The notes under the pieces were generated by a model. The model was not told the origin of the DNA and made no database searches. It saw only the letters and a list, made by a program, of their open reading frames with translations. The translations under genes were made by a program, and so were the position numbers. This document shows, piece after piece, positions 56,456 to 64,000 of a stretch of DNA of 64,000 nt. This DNA is from Streptomyces hydrogenans (GTDB lineage: Bacteria; Actinomycetota; Actinomycetes; Streptomycetales; Streptomycetaceae), in contig NZ_BNBS01000027.1 in assembly GCF_014656075.1 (NCBI RefSeq), positions 1 through 64,000 on the forward strand. The letters run 5' to 3'. The number at the start of each line of letters is the position of its first letter. Position 1 is the stretch's first letter.

Positions 56456-58039
56456 ATGCGTCGCACCACTCCCCTCGCCCTGAGCGTGGGCCTCGTCGCC
56501 GGCACCCTCGTCACGCTCGCCGCCGCCGGCGGCGCCCAGGCCGCGACCGGGCGGTACGAGGCCGAGACCTTGCCCGCCGTCTGCACCGGCACGATCGACT
56601 CCGACTGGACCGGGTTCTCCGGCAGCGGTTTCTGCAACGGCACCAACGCCGCGGGCGCGTACGCGCAGTTCGCCGTGACGGCGCCCGCCGCCGGGACGGC
56701 GACGCTCACCGTACGGTTCGCCAACGGCACCACCACGGCCCGGCCGGCCGATGTCGTGGTCAACGGATCGACCGTGGCGGCGGGGGCGTCCTTCGGGTCC
56801 ACCGGCACCTGGACCGGGTGGACGTCGAAGACCTTCACCGTGCCGGTCGTGGCGGGCACCAACACCGTGCGGCTCAGCCCGACGACCGCCGCCGGGCTGC
56901 CGAACGTCGACCACGTCGAGCTCACCACGGACGACTCCCCCGCCCCGTCCGGTCCCGCCCTCTACGTGTCACCGGCCGGCACCGCGGGCGCCACCGGTAC
57001 GCAGGCCGATCCGACGACGCTCGCCTCCGCGATCACCCGGATCGGGGCCGGCGGCACGATCTACCTGCGCGGGGGCACGTACGCGCACGCGCAGACCGTC
57101 ACCGTCGCGGCGGGGAACAACGGCACCTCCGCCGCCCGCAAGACGATCGCCGCCTACCCGGGCGAGACGCCGGTCCTCGACTTCTCCGCGATGGCCGAGT
57201 CCTCCTCGAACCGGGGCCTGGCGCTGAACGGCGACTTCTGGCACGTGAAGGGGCTGATCGTCCAGCGCGCCGGCGACAACGGCATCTACGTCGGCGGCAG
57301 CGACAACGTCATCGAGCGCACGGTCACCCGCTTCAACCGCGACACCGGCCTCCAGCTCGGGCGGATCGCCTCCACCACCCCGCGCGACCGCTGGCCGGCC
57401 CGCAACCTGATGGTGAGCGTCGAGTCGCACGACAACGCCGACGCCGCCGGTGAGAACGCCGACGGCTTCGCCGCCAAGCTGACCACCGGGCCGGGCAACG
57501 TCTTCCGGAACGCGGTCGCCCACCACAACATCGACGACGGCTGGGACCTCTACACCAAGCCGGACACGGGCGCGATCGACCCGGTGACGGTCGAGTACTC
57601 CCTCGCGTACACCAACGGCACCCTCTCCGACGGGACCGTGAACGCCAACGGCGACCGCAACGGCTACAAGCTCGGCGGGGAGTCCATCGCCGTCGACCAC
57701 GTCGTGCGGCGCAGCATCGCCTATCGCAACGGCAAGCACGGCTTCACGTACAACAGCAACCCGGGTTCGCTGAAGGTCTCCGAGAACATCTCGGTCGACA
57801 ACGCGCAGCGCAACTACACCTTCGAGGCGGGCACCTCGGTCTTCCGGGGCAACACGTCCTGCCGCGGCACGAGTTCCGGCACCAACGACAAGCTCGTCGG
57901 CGACGTCGACGCGTCGAACCAGTTCTGGTCCGGGACGAACGGCTCGCGCTGCGCGAACTACGCCGGCGCCCTCGCGTGGTCCTTCGCCTCGGACGGCTCG
58001 CTGGCCGTCACCTTCGGGGGCAGGCCCGTCACCTGGTGA
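56456..58039 (+). CDS. Secreted PL9-like pectate lyase with N-terminal CBM35-type module
   Basis: 527 residues from the ATG at 56456, with AGGAG 7 nt upstream. Signal peptide ends at AQAATG. Residues ~33-155 are a beta-sandwich binding module (GRYEAETLPAVCTGTIDSD, VDHVELTT), CBM35-like. A short Ser/Pro linker leads to a right-handed beta-helix: ALYVSPAGTAGATGTQADPTTLASAI, GTIYLRGGTY, WHVKGLIVQRAGDNGIYVGG, then HDNADAAGENADGFAAKL and VRRSIAYRNGKHGFTYNSNPG, as in PL9 lyases, where a Lys acts as base. It is probably an exo- or endo-polygalacturonate lyase, co-regulated with the PL1 enzyme at 23448. Confidence 0.9.
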   Translation: MRRTTPLALSVGLVAGTLVTLAAAGGAQAATGRYEAETLPAVCTGTIDSDWTGFSGSGFCNGTNAAGAYAQFAVTAPAAGTATLTVRFANGTTTARPADVVVNGSTVAAGASFGSTGTWTGWTSKTFTVPVVAGTNTVRLSPTTAAGLPNVDHVELTTDDSPAPSGPALYVSPAGTAGATGTQADPTTLASAITRIGAGGTIYLRGGTYAHAQTVTVAAGNNGTSAARKTIAAYPGETPVLDFSAMAESSSNRGLALNGDFWHVKGLIVQRAGDNGIYVGGSDNVIERTVTRFNRDTGLQLGRIASTTPRDRWPARNLMVSVESHDNADAAGENADGFAAKLTTGPGNVFRNAVAHHNIDDGWDLYTKPDTGAIDPVTVEYSLAYTNGTLSDGTVNANGDRNGYKLGGESIAVDHVVRRSIAYRNGKHGFTYNSNPGSLKVSENISVDNAQRNYTFEAGTSVFRGNTSCRGTSSGTNDKLVGDVDASNQFWSGTNGSRCANYAGALAWSFASDGSLAVTFGGRPVTW

Positions 58040-58070
58040 CCGCACGCACCGCGCGCCCGCGCCCGGCCGT

Positions 58071-58718
58071 TCAGGCGCGGGCGCGCAGCTCCCTGCCCAG
58101 GGCGTACGCGGCCCGCAGGTCGTCGCCGTCGTAGCCGGTGGCGGCCAGGGCGCGGAGCCCGGGCGTGGCGTTGACGGCGACGGTGTGGCGCAGGACGGAG
58201 AAGAGCGGCACGTCCGAGCCGGAGTCGCCGTAGGCCACGCAGGCGTCGCGGCCGAGGCCGAGGGCGGCGCGGAGGCGGTCGACGGCGGTCACCTTGTCCT
58301 CGGGGACGAGGATCCCGGCCGGATCGGGCGCCGCGCGGAAGGGCGGCGGCGGGAAGCCCGAGGCCACCACGTCGTCGACGCCGAGGCCGCGCAGCCGGCC
58401 GGCGAAGAAGTCCGGCGACATGGTGACGACGACGGCCCGGTCGCCCCGGCTCCGGATGTCCGCGAGGACCTCCGCCAGGCCGCCGATCCAGGGCGCCCCG
58501 TCGAACGCCTCGGCGACGACGGCGGGGGTCAGCTCCCGCCACAGTCCGTACAGGGCGGCGGCGAAGCCGCGGGTGTCGATGATCCCGGCGGCGAACTCCG
58601 CCTCCAGGGAGCGGAGTTCGTCGAGGCAGCCGAGCCGGGCGGCGATCTCCAGACTGGCCGAGGTGTCCCTCAGCAGGGTGCCGTCCATGTCGAAGACGTG
58701 CAGCAGTCGGCCGTCCAT
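58071..58718 (-). CDS. HAD-family phosphatase (SerB-like)
   Basis: 215 residues from the ATG at 58718, with GGAGGGAGG 5 nt upstream. HAD motifs: VFDMDGTLL (Asp10 nucleophile, Asp12 acid), VVTMSPDFF (motif II), the Lys in PEDKVTAVDRL (motif III), and YGDSGSDVPLF (motif IV). The helical cap between motifs I and II fits subfamily IB, like phosphoserine phosphatases. It is the last gene of a three-gene run with an MFS transporter and a DAO-type oxidoreductase; the shared substrate is unknown. Confidence 0.9.
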   Translation of the reverse strand: MDGRLLHVFDMDGTLLRDTSASLEIAARLGCLDELRSLEAEFAAGIIDTRGFAAALYGLWRELTPAVVAEAFDGAPWIGGLAEVLADIRSRGDRAVVVTMSPDFFAGRLRGLGVDDVVASGFPPPPFRAAPDPAGILVPEDKVTAVDRLRAALGLGRDACVAYGDSGSDVPLFSVLRHTVAVNATPGLRALAATGYDGDDLRAAYALGRELRARA

Positions 58719-58743
58719 CGCCGCCTCCCTCCGGGTCCGGGGG

Positions 58744-60009
58744 TCAGCGTACGTTGCGGACGAAGAAGACCGACACCGCGCCGGCCAGGGTGATCAGGGC
58801 GGCGATGACGTACAGGCCGTCGTAGCCGAGGGAGCCGACGATCGCCGAGGCCAGGAACGGGGCGATGATCTGCGGTCCGGCGTTGGCGACGTTCAGGACG
58901 CCCATGTCGCGGGCGGCGTCGCCGGCGGACGGCAGGACGAGGGTGACGAGGGCGGTGTCGACGGCGAGGTAGGAGCCGAAGGCGAGGCCGATGAGGACGG
59001 TGAAGATCAGCATGCCGGTCCAGTCGGGACGGACGACCGGGACGAGCATGGCGACGGCGCACAGCGCCGAGGAGACGAAGATCAGCGGCTTGCGGCGGCC
59101 CGTCCGGTCGGACAGGACCCCGCCGAGGACGGTGGCGAGGAGGGTGAAGCCGGCGTCGATGGGGGCGATGAAGGCGACGGCCTCCTCCGGCTCCAGGCCC
59201 GCGGGAAGCGCGATGTGGTCCTGGAGGATGTAGATCTGGAAGAGGGAGACCGCGAAGAAGCCCAGCATCATCAGGAAGCGGCCGATGAAGACCCAGCGGA
59301 AGTCGGCGGACCTGAGCGTGACGGCGAAGGCGCGGAACTGGCCGCGCAGCGGGACCGACCGGACCGCCGGACGGCGCTGGTCGCGGACGACGGCGGTGAA
59401 GAGGACCGCGGAGACGGCGATGACCGCACCCATCACGAGGTAGCCGAGCGCGATGTCGCCGGGGACGAAGACGGCGGCGGTGGAGATGCCGACGGCGGTG
59501 CCGATCGGGGTGCCGATGCCGACCATCGCGGAGGCGAGGCCGCGGCGCTCCACGGGGACGCGGTCGGGGACCACCGCGGTCAGGGCCGCCTGGTAGATGT
59601 TCATCATCGCCTGGACGAGACACCAGCCGATGGCGACGAGGAGGACGCTGCGGGCCTGGCCCAGCAGGGCCAGCGCGCCGAGGGCGGCGAGGCCGCCGCC
59701 CAGGATCCACGGGTTGCGCCGGCCGGAGCGGTCGGAGAGCACGCCCGCGAGGGGGTTGAAGACGGTCGCGAAGATCGCCGCGACACCGGCGACCAGGCCG
59801 AAGTTGGCGACCTTGTTCGCGGGGTCGACCTGCTCGACCTGGAGCGGGAGCAGCACCGCCCCGATGCCCATGTAGACCATGTACATCGCCGCGTTGGCGA
59901 CGGTCAGCATGGGCATCAGGCGGAGCAGGGGGCCCTTGCCGAGGGGCACCGCGGCGGCGCCGGCGGGTTCGCCGGGGGCGGTCGGCACGGTCTCCGGGGT
60001 GGTGTTCAT
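58744..60009 (-). CDS. MFS transporter (SLC45/GPH-like)
   Basis: 421 residues from the ATG at 60009, with GAGGAG 6 nt upstream. Twelve helices; the motif A-like loops are GVLSDRSGRRNPWILGGG and GVLSDRTGRRKPLIFV, and the early TVANAAMYMVYMGIGAVLLPLQVEQ resembles sugar- and proton-coupled transporters (SLC45/GPH) found in streptomycetes. It lies between a DAO-type oxidase (82 bp upstream) and a HAD phosphatase (25 bp downstream), suggesting uptake of the pathway substrate. Confidence 0.88.
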   Translation of the reverse strand: MNTTPETVPTAPGEPAGAAAVPLGKGPLLRLMPMLTVANAAMYMVYMGIGAVLLPLQVEQVDPANKVANFGLVAGVAAIFATVFNPLAGVLSDRSGRRNPWILGGGLAALGALALLGQARSVLLVAIGWCLVQAMMNIYQAALTAVVPDRVPVERRGLASAMVGIGTPIGTAVGISTAAVFVPGDIALGYLVMGAVIAVSAVLFTAVVRDQRRPAVRSVPLRGQFRAFAVTLRSADFRWVFIGRFLMMLGFFAVSLFQIYILQDHIALPAGLEPEEAVAFIAPIDAGFTLLATVLGGVLSDRTGRRKPLIFVSSALCAVAMLVPVVRPDWTGMLIFTVLIGLAFGSYLAVDTALVTLVLPSAGDAARDMGVLNVANAGPQIIAPFLASAIVGSLGYDGLYVIAALITLAGAVSVFFVRNVR

Positions 60010-60091
60010 GGTGGTGCTCCTCGGCCGTGGGGGGGCGTGCGCCGCCCGGGAGGAGCGCCCCACGACGGTCGTGCCGGTGGGACGGGACGGA

Positions 60092-61486
60092 TCAGCTGCC
60101 GAAGCCGAGGCCGAGGCGGTCGAGGGTGCGCAGCCACAGGTCGCGGCGGCCCTCGTTGCGGTCGGACCGGGTGAGCGAGCGCTGGGTGATGCCGATGCCG
60201 ATCGAACGGGCGGGCTCGGGCGGGAAGGGCAGCGGCTTGCGGCGGACGAGGGCGAGGGAGGTGCGCTCGGTACGGGCGCCGGCCAGCAGGTCGAGCATCA
60301 CCTCGGCGCCGAAGCGGGTGGCGCCGACGCCGAGGCCGGTGAAGCCGGCGGCGTACGCGACCTTGCCGTGGTGACTCGTGTCAAAGAAGACACAGAAACG
60401 GGTGCTGGTGTCAATGGCTCCGCCCCAGGCGTGACTGAAGCGCAGCCCTTCCAGCTGCGGGAAGGTCCCGAAGAAGTTGCGGGCCAGGGTGGCGAAGGTC
60501 TCCGGACGCCGGTTCCGCTCGGCGCTGACGCGGCCGGCGTAGTCGTAGACGACGTCGTAGCCGCCCCACAGGATCCGGTTGTCGGCGGAGATCCGCACGT
60601 AGTGGAAGTGGTTGGCGGGGTCGGACCAGCCCTGGCGGTTCTTCCAGCCGACGGCGGCGAGCTGCTCCTCGCTCAGCGGCTCCGTCATCAGCGCGTAGTC
60701 GTAGACGGGCACCGTGTAGAGGCGGTGGCGGCGCAGCAGCGACGGGTAGGCGTTGGTGGCGAGGGCGACGCGGCGGGCGGTGACCCGGCCGTACGGCGTG
60801 CGGACGGCGACGACGGCGCCGTGCTCGTCGAGGGAGAGGCCCGGGGTGTGCTCGTGGATGCGGACGCCGAGGCCGAGACACGCCTGCTTGAGGCCCCAGG
60901 CGAGGCGGGCCGGGTTGACCATGGCCGTGTCGCTCTTGTTCCACATGCCGCCGAGGAAGGTCGGCGAGTCGATCTCGGCGCGGACGGCGTCGGCGTCGAG
61001 GAGGGCGGTGTCGGCGCCGTGGCGGGCGGCGGTCTCGGCCTCCTCGGTGAGCCACTCGACCTGGTGGGGTTCGGTGGCGATGGTGAGGGAGCCGGTGCGC
61101 TCCCAGTCGCAGTCGATGCCGTACCGCCGGATGGCGTCCTCCATGGCCTGGAGGTTCTCGCGGCCGAGGCGTTCGAGGGTGCCGATCTCGTCGGGCCAGC
61201 GGTCGAGGCCGTTGCCCAGGCCGTGGGTGAGGCTCGACTCGCAGAATCCGCCGTTGCGGCCGGACGCCGCGTGGCCGATCTCCTCGCCCTCGATGAGGAC
61301 GACGTCGGTGGACGGGTCGCGCTCCTTGGCGACGAGCGCGGTCCACAGGCCGGAGTAGCCGCCGCCGACGACCAGGAGGTCGCAGGTGGTGCCTCCGACG
61401 AGGGCGGGTTCGGCCTGGGGCCGGCGGGGATCGTCGAGCCAGAACGGAGCCGGCGCGGCGTCCCGCAGCGAGTGCAGGTGGTCCAT
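60092..61486 (-). CDS. FAD-dependent amine/amino-acid oxidoreductase (DAO family)
   Basis: 464 residues from the ATG at 61486, with GAAGGA 6 nt upstream. FAD-binding Rossmann motif CDLLVVGGGYSGLWTAL, the second motif GEEIGHAASGRNGG, and a C-terminal FTGLGVGATRFGAEVMLDLL. SGRNGGF is typical of the PuuB/gamma-glutamylputrescine oxidase-like group. It probably oxidises a small amine or imino acid with O2. First gene of a likely operon with an MFS transporter and a HAD phosphatase. Confidence 0.9.
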   Translation of the reverse strand: MDHLHSLRDAAPAPFWLDDPRRPQAEPALVGGTTCDLLVVGGGYSGLWTALVAKERDPSTDVVLIEGEEIGHAASGRNGGFCESSLTHGLGNGLDRWPDEIGTLERLGRENLQAMEDAIRRYGIDCDWERTGSLTIATEPHQVEWLTEEAETAARHGADTALLDADAVRAEIDSPTFLGGMWNKSDTAMVNPARLAWGLKQACLGLGVRIHEHTPGLSLDEHGAVVAVRTPYGRVTARRVALATNAYPSLLRRHRLYTVPVYDYALMTEPLSEEQLAAVGWKNRQGWSDPANHFHYVRISADNRILWGGYDVVYDYAGRVSAERNRRPETFATLARNFFGTFPQLEGLRFSHAWGGAIDTSTRFCVFFDTSHHGKVAYAAGFTGLGVGATRFGAEVMLDLLAGARTERTSLALVRRKPLPFPPEPARSIGIGITQRSLTRSDRNEGRRDLWLRTLDRLGLGFGS

Positions 61487-61546
61487 GGGGGTGTCCTTCG
61501 GATCGCGGAGAAGCTCGGTCGCGGAGCTCCTTCCGAGGTGCGGCCC

Positions 61547-61586
61547 ATGAGACCCGGCGGTGCGGGACAAGGTCAATGGTGTTGAC
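61547..61586 (-). promoter_or_regulatory. Promoter of the DAO operon with GTCAA-N5-TTGAC repeat
   Basis: Minus strand: -35 TTGACC (61571-61576), 18-bp spacer, -10 TCTCAT (61547-61552). GTCAA (61572-61576) and TTGAC (61582-61586) form an inverted repeat over the -35, a likely operator. Confidence 0.5.
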
Positions 61587-61604
61587 ATAAGGGCGATGGC
61601 GCCC

Positions 61605-61712
61605 ACGCGGGCGGGGTGTGGAGGCGGGGCGGTCGGGCGTACGCGGGCGGGGTGTGGCGGCAGGATGGTCGGGCGTACGCGGGCCGGGCGTGGAGGCAGG
61701 ACGGTCGGGGCG
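61605..61712. repeat. Three 36-bp tandem units
   Basis: Units 61605-61640, 61641-61676 and 61677-61712 are similar, the first two with only a few differences. 36 is divisible by 3, but no real gene is supported. Confidence 0.88.
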
Positions 61713-62053
61713 GGCCACGCAGGCCGGGGCGAGAGCCGTACTCAGTCCCCCGCTGGGCCTGGACGGGAAGCCCGTCGGGCCCACGCGGGCCGGGGGGCCG
61801 GGGGCCGCATTCAGGCCCAGGTCAGGGATGGGGTCGCTCAGCCCCCCACGCTCCGGGGCGAAAACCACTCCGCCCCGCGCGGGCCAGGGACGCGTCACTC
61901 CCGCCAGCGTCTGACGCGCACGGACCGACCGGGCCCAGCAGGACGGGAACCAGTCAGGCCGCACGGGCTTCCGGTCTCGGCGGCATCCTCAGGCTCGACG
62001 GCGTCCCCAGACTCGGCGGCGTCCCCGGTCCCGCCGGAGTCCCCGTCGCGGTC

Positions 62054-63418
62054 TCAGTCCTTCGGGTCCCAGCGGTCGAGGAGGGTTTCCGCGGTGTGGC
62101 GGGCGCCGGGTTCGTAGCGCTTCGAGAGCGTGCGGAAGGTGCGTTCGGCTTCCTCGGCCGGCCAGTCGGCGGGGAGGTGTTCGGCGGGGAGGTACGGGTC
62201 GCGGCGGACGAGCTCCAGCCAGTCGGTGTGGAGCAGGAGCCGGCGCCCGAGGTCGTCGTGGGCGTCGGCGGGGGCGGGGCCGTCGTCGTTCCAGCGGGCG
62301 AGGAAGGCGCGGTAGTCGGCGGCGATGGCGTCGAGGTCGAAGGCGGTGCGCAGCAGGGGGCCGGCCTCGGTCGGCGCGGCGGCCTGCCCGTGGAAGGCCC
62401 TGATACGGTCGCCGAGTCCGAGCTCCGCCGCGACGGGCGCGACGTCCACGCGGCCGGGGGCCGCCCACAGGCCGCTCTGGAGCGGGCCGAAGCCGGCCCA
62501 GACGAGCCGGGAGCGCAGGTCGTGACGCTCCCGGCGCCAGGACTCCGGGAGCGAGAAGCCGACGAGGGTCCAGGTGCCGTCCCAGGCGCGGTTGACGGCG
62601 CTCGTGCGCCGGACGCGTTCCTCGCCGTCGGCGAGGACGGCGGCGGCGCGGCCGGTCAGCGAGAAGTACATGCGGCGGCCGCGGCGGTGCCGGTCGAGGA
62701 GTCCCCTGCCGACCATCCGGGTCAGGGTGGAGCGGACGGCGTCCTCCCCGACGTCGGCGCGGGCGAGGGCGTCGATGACGCTCGCCGAGGAGAGCGCGGT
62801 GCCGGTGCCGAGCACGTGGATGCCGAAGAAGCTCAGCATCAGGGACTGGGGGCGCGGCGCGGAGCCGCGTTCCCCTGCGTCGGGCTCGACGTCGGGGGCG
62901 CGCCGCACGGTGCTCCGCGAGGCCTCCCGCAGGGGCTGCGCCTCGCTCCGCGCGGAGCCCCGCGAGGACTCCGGGCCGCTCTCCCCGGCGCCCCCCGAAG
63001 CCCTCCGCGGGGGCTGCGCCTCGTTCCGCCCGGCGCTCCGGGAGGTCTCCCGCGGAGGCTGCCGGTCGCTCCGCACGGTACCCGCCGAAGCCTCCCGCGA
63101 GGACTCCGGGGCGCTCGTCGTGGCTCCCGGCCGAGCCTTCCGCGAGGACTCCGGGCCACCCTCCCCGTCGCCCCACAAGGTCTCCCGCGGGGGCCGCCGG
63201 TCGCTCGTCGCGGCACCCGACGAAGCCTCCCGCGAGGAATCCGGGCCGCCCTCCCCGGCGCCCCCCGAAGCCCTCCGCGGGGTTCGCGGGCCGGTCTGCG
63301 CCGTGTTTCGCGGGGGTTCCCCCGAGGGGCGCGGGGCAGACCGCCCGGAGCTTCGCGTGGGCTTCCCGGGGGGCTGCGGGGCGTTCTGCGCGGCGCACGG
63401 CGGGGCGGGTGGGGTCAC
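62054..63418 (-). CDS. PaaX-like transcriptional regulator with repeat-built N-terminal extension
   Basis: Up to 454 residues. The C-terminal ~270 residues are PaaX-like: RPQSLMLSFFGIHVLGTGTAL and the winged helix ALARADVGEDAVRSTLTRMVGRGLLDRHRRGRRMYFSLT, then the WTLVGFSLPE cap and the C-terminal domain. PaaX proteins repress acyl-CoA catabolism genes. In front sit ~178 residues made of 15-residue repeats. The GTG at 63418 lies 6 nt after TACGCT (leaderless), supporting the long form; a GTG at 62908 with GGAG would give a normal 284-residue protein. Divergent from an SDR gene that it may control. Confidence 0.8.
   Translation of the reverse strand: MTPPAPPCAAQNAPQPPGKPTRSSGRSAPRPSGEPPRNTAQTGPRTPRRASGGAGEGGPDSSREASSGAATSDRRPPRETLWGDGEGGPESSRKARPGATTSAPESSREASAGTVRSDRQPPRETSRSAGRNEAQPPRRASGGAGESGPESSRGSARSEAQPLREASRSTVRRAPDVEPDAGERGSAPRPQSLMLSFFGIHVLGTGTALSSASVIDALARADVGEDAVRSTLTRMVGRGLLDRHRRGRRMYFSLTGRAAAVLADGEERVRRTSAVNRAWDGTWTLVGFSLPESWRRERHDLRSRLVWAGFGPLQSGLWAAPGRVDVAPVAAELGLGDRIRAFHGQAAAPTEAGPLLRTAFDLDAIAADYRAFLARWNDDGPAPADAHDDLGRRLLLHTDWLELVRRDPYLPAEHLPADWPAEEAERTFRTLSKRYEPGARHTAETLLDRWDPKD
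62885..63355. repeat. Eleven 45-bp (15-codon) repeat units in the PaaX-like gene
   Basis: Residues 22-178 of the long form split into eleven units, each starting with Arg. Nine are 15 residues and two are 11 residues. Frame and openness are kept throughout; units such as RRASGGAGEGGPDSS recur almost unchanged. Confidence 0.88.
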
Positions 63419-63424
63419 GGGGAC

Positions 63425-63430
63425 AGCGTA
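63425..63430 (-). promoter_or_regulatory. -10 box for leaderless long-form PaaX-like mRNA
   Basis: TACGCT on the minus strand is 6 nt before the GTG at 63418. No -35 is obvious. Confidence 0.4.
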
Positions 63431-63463
63431 GGGGGGCGGGTCTTCCGGGAGGAGGGTTCAGAA

Positions 63464-63510
63464 CGAATATTCGGCAGTTTCTTGACCACAGACGAGAAGT
63501 TGCCTAGCTT
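63464..63510 (+). promoter_or_regulatory. SDR gene promoter with upstream palindrome
   Basis: -35 TTGACC (63482-63487), 17-bp spacer, -10 TAGCTT (63505-63510). The palindrome CGAATATTCG (63464-63473) lies 8 bp upstream of the -35, between the divergent genes. Candidate site for the PaaX-like protein. Confidence 0.6.
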
Positions 63511-63590
63511 TGGCGCCGCCGGTGCGTGTGCGAGGCGGGGATCCCGCGCCCCGCCCCCGGCGTCCCTCGACTCACGGGAAGGACCCCGTC

Positions 63591-64000
63591 ATGACCACTC
63601 CCCAGGTGAACCCGGTGGATCTCACCGGCAAGGTGGCCGTCGTCACCGGCAGCGGCCGCGGACTCGGCCTCGCCTACGCCCGCTCGCTCGCCGCCGCCGG
63701 CGCGGCCGTCGTCGTCAACGACGTCGACGCGGAGGCCGCCGCCGCGGCGGTGAAGGAGATCACCGAGGCGGGCGGCCGGGCCGTCGCCGAGGTCGTGCCG
63801 GTCGGTTCGACCGAGGCCGCCGAGGCCCTCGTCGCCCGTGCCGTCGACAGCTTCGGCCGCATCGACACGATGGTCACCAACGCCGGTGTGCTCCGCGACC
63901 GCGTGCTCTGGAAGATGACCGACGAGGACTTCGACACCGTCGTCCAGGTGCACCTGCGCGGCACCTTCACCTGCGTCCGCGCCGCCGTGGAGCGCATGCG
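63591..64000 (+). CDS. SDR-family oxidoreductase, N-terminal part
   Basis: 136 codons visible from the ATG at 63591 (GGAAGGA 7 nt upstream); the gene runs off the right edge. Rossmann motif KVAVVTGSGRGLGLAYA binds NAD(P), VVVNDVD fixes the cofactor ribose (Asp favours NAD), and VTNAGVLRDR is the structural NAG motif. The sequence resembles 3-oxoacyl-ACP reductases and 3-hydroxyacyl-CoA dehydrogenases. Next to a PaaX-like regulator, acyl-CoA catabolism is likely. The catalytic Ser-Tyr-Lys lie outside the window. Confidence 0.92.
   Translation, partial: MTTPQVNPVDLTGKVAVVTGSGRGLGLAYARSLAAAGAAVVVNDVDAEAAAAAVKEITEAGGRAVAEVVPVGSTEAAEALVARAVDSFGRIDTMVTNAGVLRDRVLWKMTDEDFDTVVQVHLRGTFTCVRAAVERM

Larger units (their letters stand above)
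61487..62053. other. 567-bp gap between DAO and PaaX-like genes
   Basis: Repeat-rich and biased (Gly/Arg-coding in the plus frame); I support no gene. It contains the DAO promoter (61547-61576) and the 36-bp repeats (61605-61712). Confidence 0.5.

Noticed and set aside
61560..62117. A 185-codon plus-strand frame with 12-residue repeats
   Set aside because: The repeats are better explained as a 36-bp DNA array; the frame runs antisense into the PaaX-like gene and has no ribosome site.

Overview
The window is very GC-rich, with G or C in nearly every third codon position. It has many GTG starts, strong GGAGG-type ribosome sites and gene families typical of Streptomyces (ROK regulator, SAV_915-like and DUF6193-like proteins, TerD, Eis-like acetyltransferase, secreted polysaccharide lyases). 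It looks like a Streptomyces chromosomal segment, mostly accessory and metabolic genes. I see no phage, integrase, insertion sequence or CRISPR array.

Layout. 1-9.1 kb: the 3' end of an alkyl sulfatase gene, then a run of minus-strand genes: a stand-alone TOPRIM protein, a lipoprotein, an unusual MFS/SpoIIE-phosphatase fusion, an F420-type LLM oxidoreductase, a small STAS-like protein, an ABC exporter and an alpha/beta hydrolase. 9.3-23 kb: katG, a ROK regulator, a TerD-domain protein, an SRPBCC protein, an AhpD-like protein, a SulP transporter, a MazG-like protein, and a MacB-type ABC system whose ATPase gene is broken by a frameshift. 23-30 kb: a secreted PL1 pectate lyase with two LacI-type operators, an arcD-arcA arginine pair, a secreted adenosine deaminase-like enzyme and a CBS protein. 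30-39 kb: a lactate-oxidase family enzyme, an APH-like kinase, a SAV_915/lysA pair, an NlpC/P60 hydrolase and a ChrB-like/MFS pair. 39-45.4 kb: a SulP transporter divergent from a carbonic anhydrase-TsaC pair, then a tRNA-shaped leader and a 780-residue orphan protein. 45.4-56 kb: a subtilase, a RidA protein, an MFS/ArsR pair, an Eis-like enzyme, a MarR regulator, a VOC protein and a ComB-like phosphatase. 56-64 kb: a second secreted lyase (PL9-like) with the same operator as the first, an oxidoreductase/MFS/HAD operon, a PaaX-like regulator with a repeat-built N terminus, and the start of a divergent SDR gene.

Genes that appear to work together. (i) The two pectin lyases, 33 kb apart, share a promoter layout (18-bp spacer, then an AGAAAGCGCTTTCT operator just downstream) and probably form one regulon. 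(ii) SulP, carbonic anhydrase and TsaC form a bicarbonate-centred group, because threonylcarbamoyladenylate synthesis consumes bicarbonate. (iii) arcD-arcA import and deiminate arginine. (iv) Pairs joined by 4-nt overlaps (SAV_915/lysA, ChrB-like/MFS, carbonic anhydrase/TsaC) are probably translationally coupled.

The most unusual element is at 42970-43040. It is a complete, perfectly paired tRNA cloverleaf without the usual T-loop and D-loop elbow bases. It sits right after a good promoter and ends 4 nt before the ATG of a large protein I do not recognise. Other recurring themes are short tandem repeats in gaps and gene tails, tandem duplications of gene 3' ends, and several start codons 6-7 nt after a -10 box (leaderless mRNAs).
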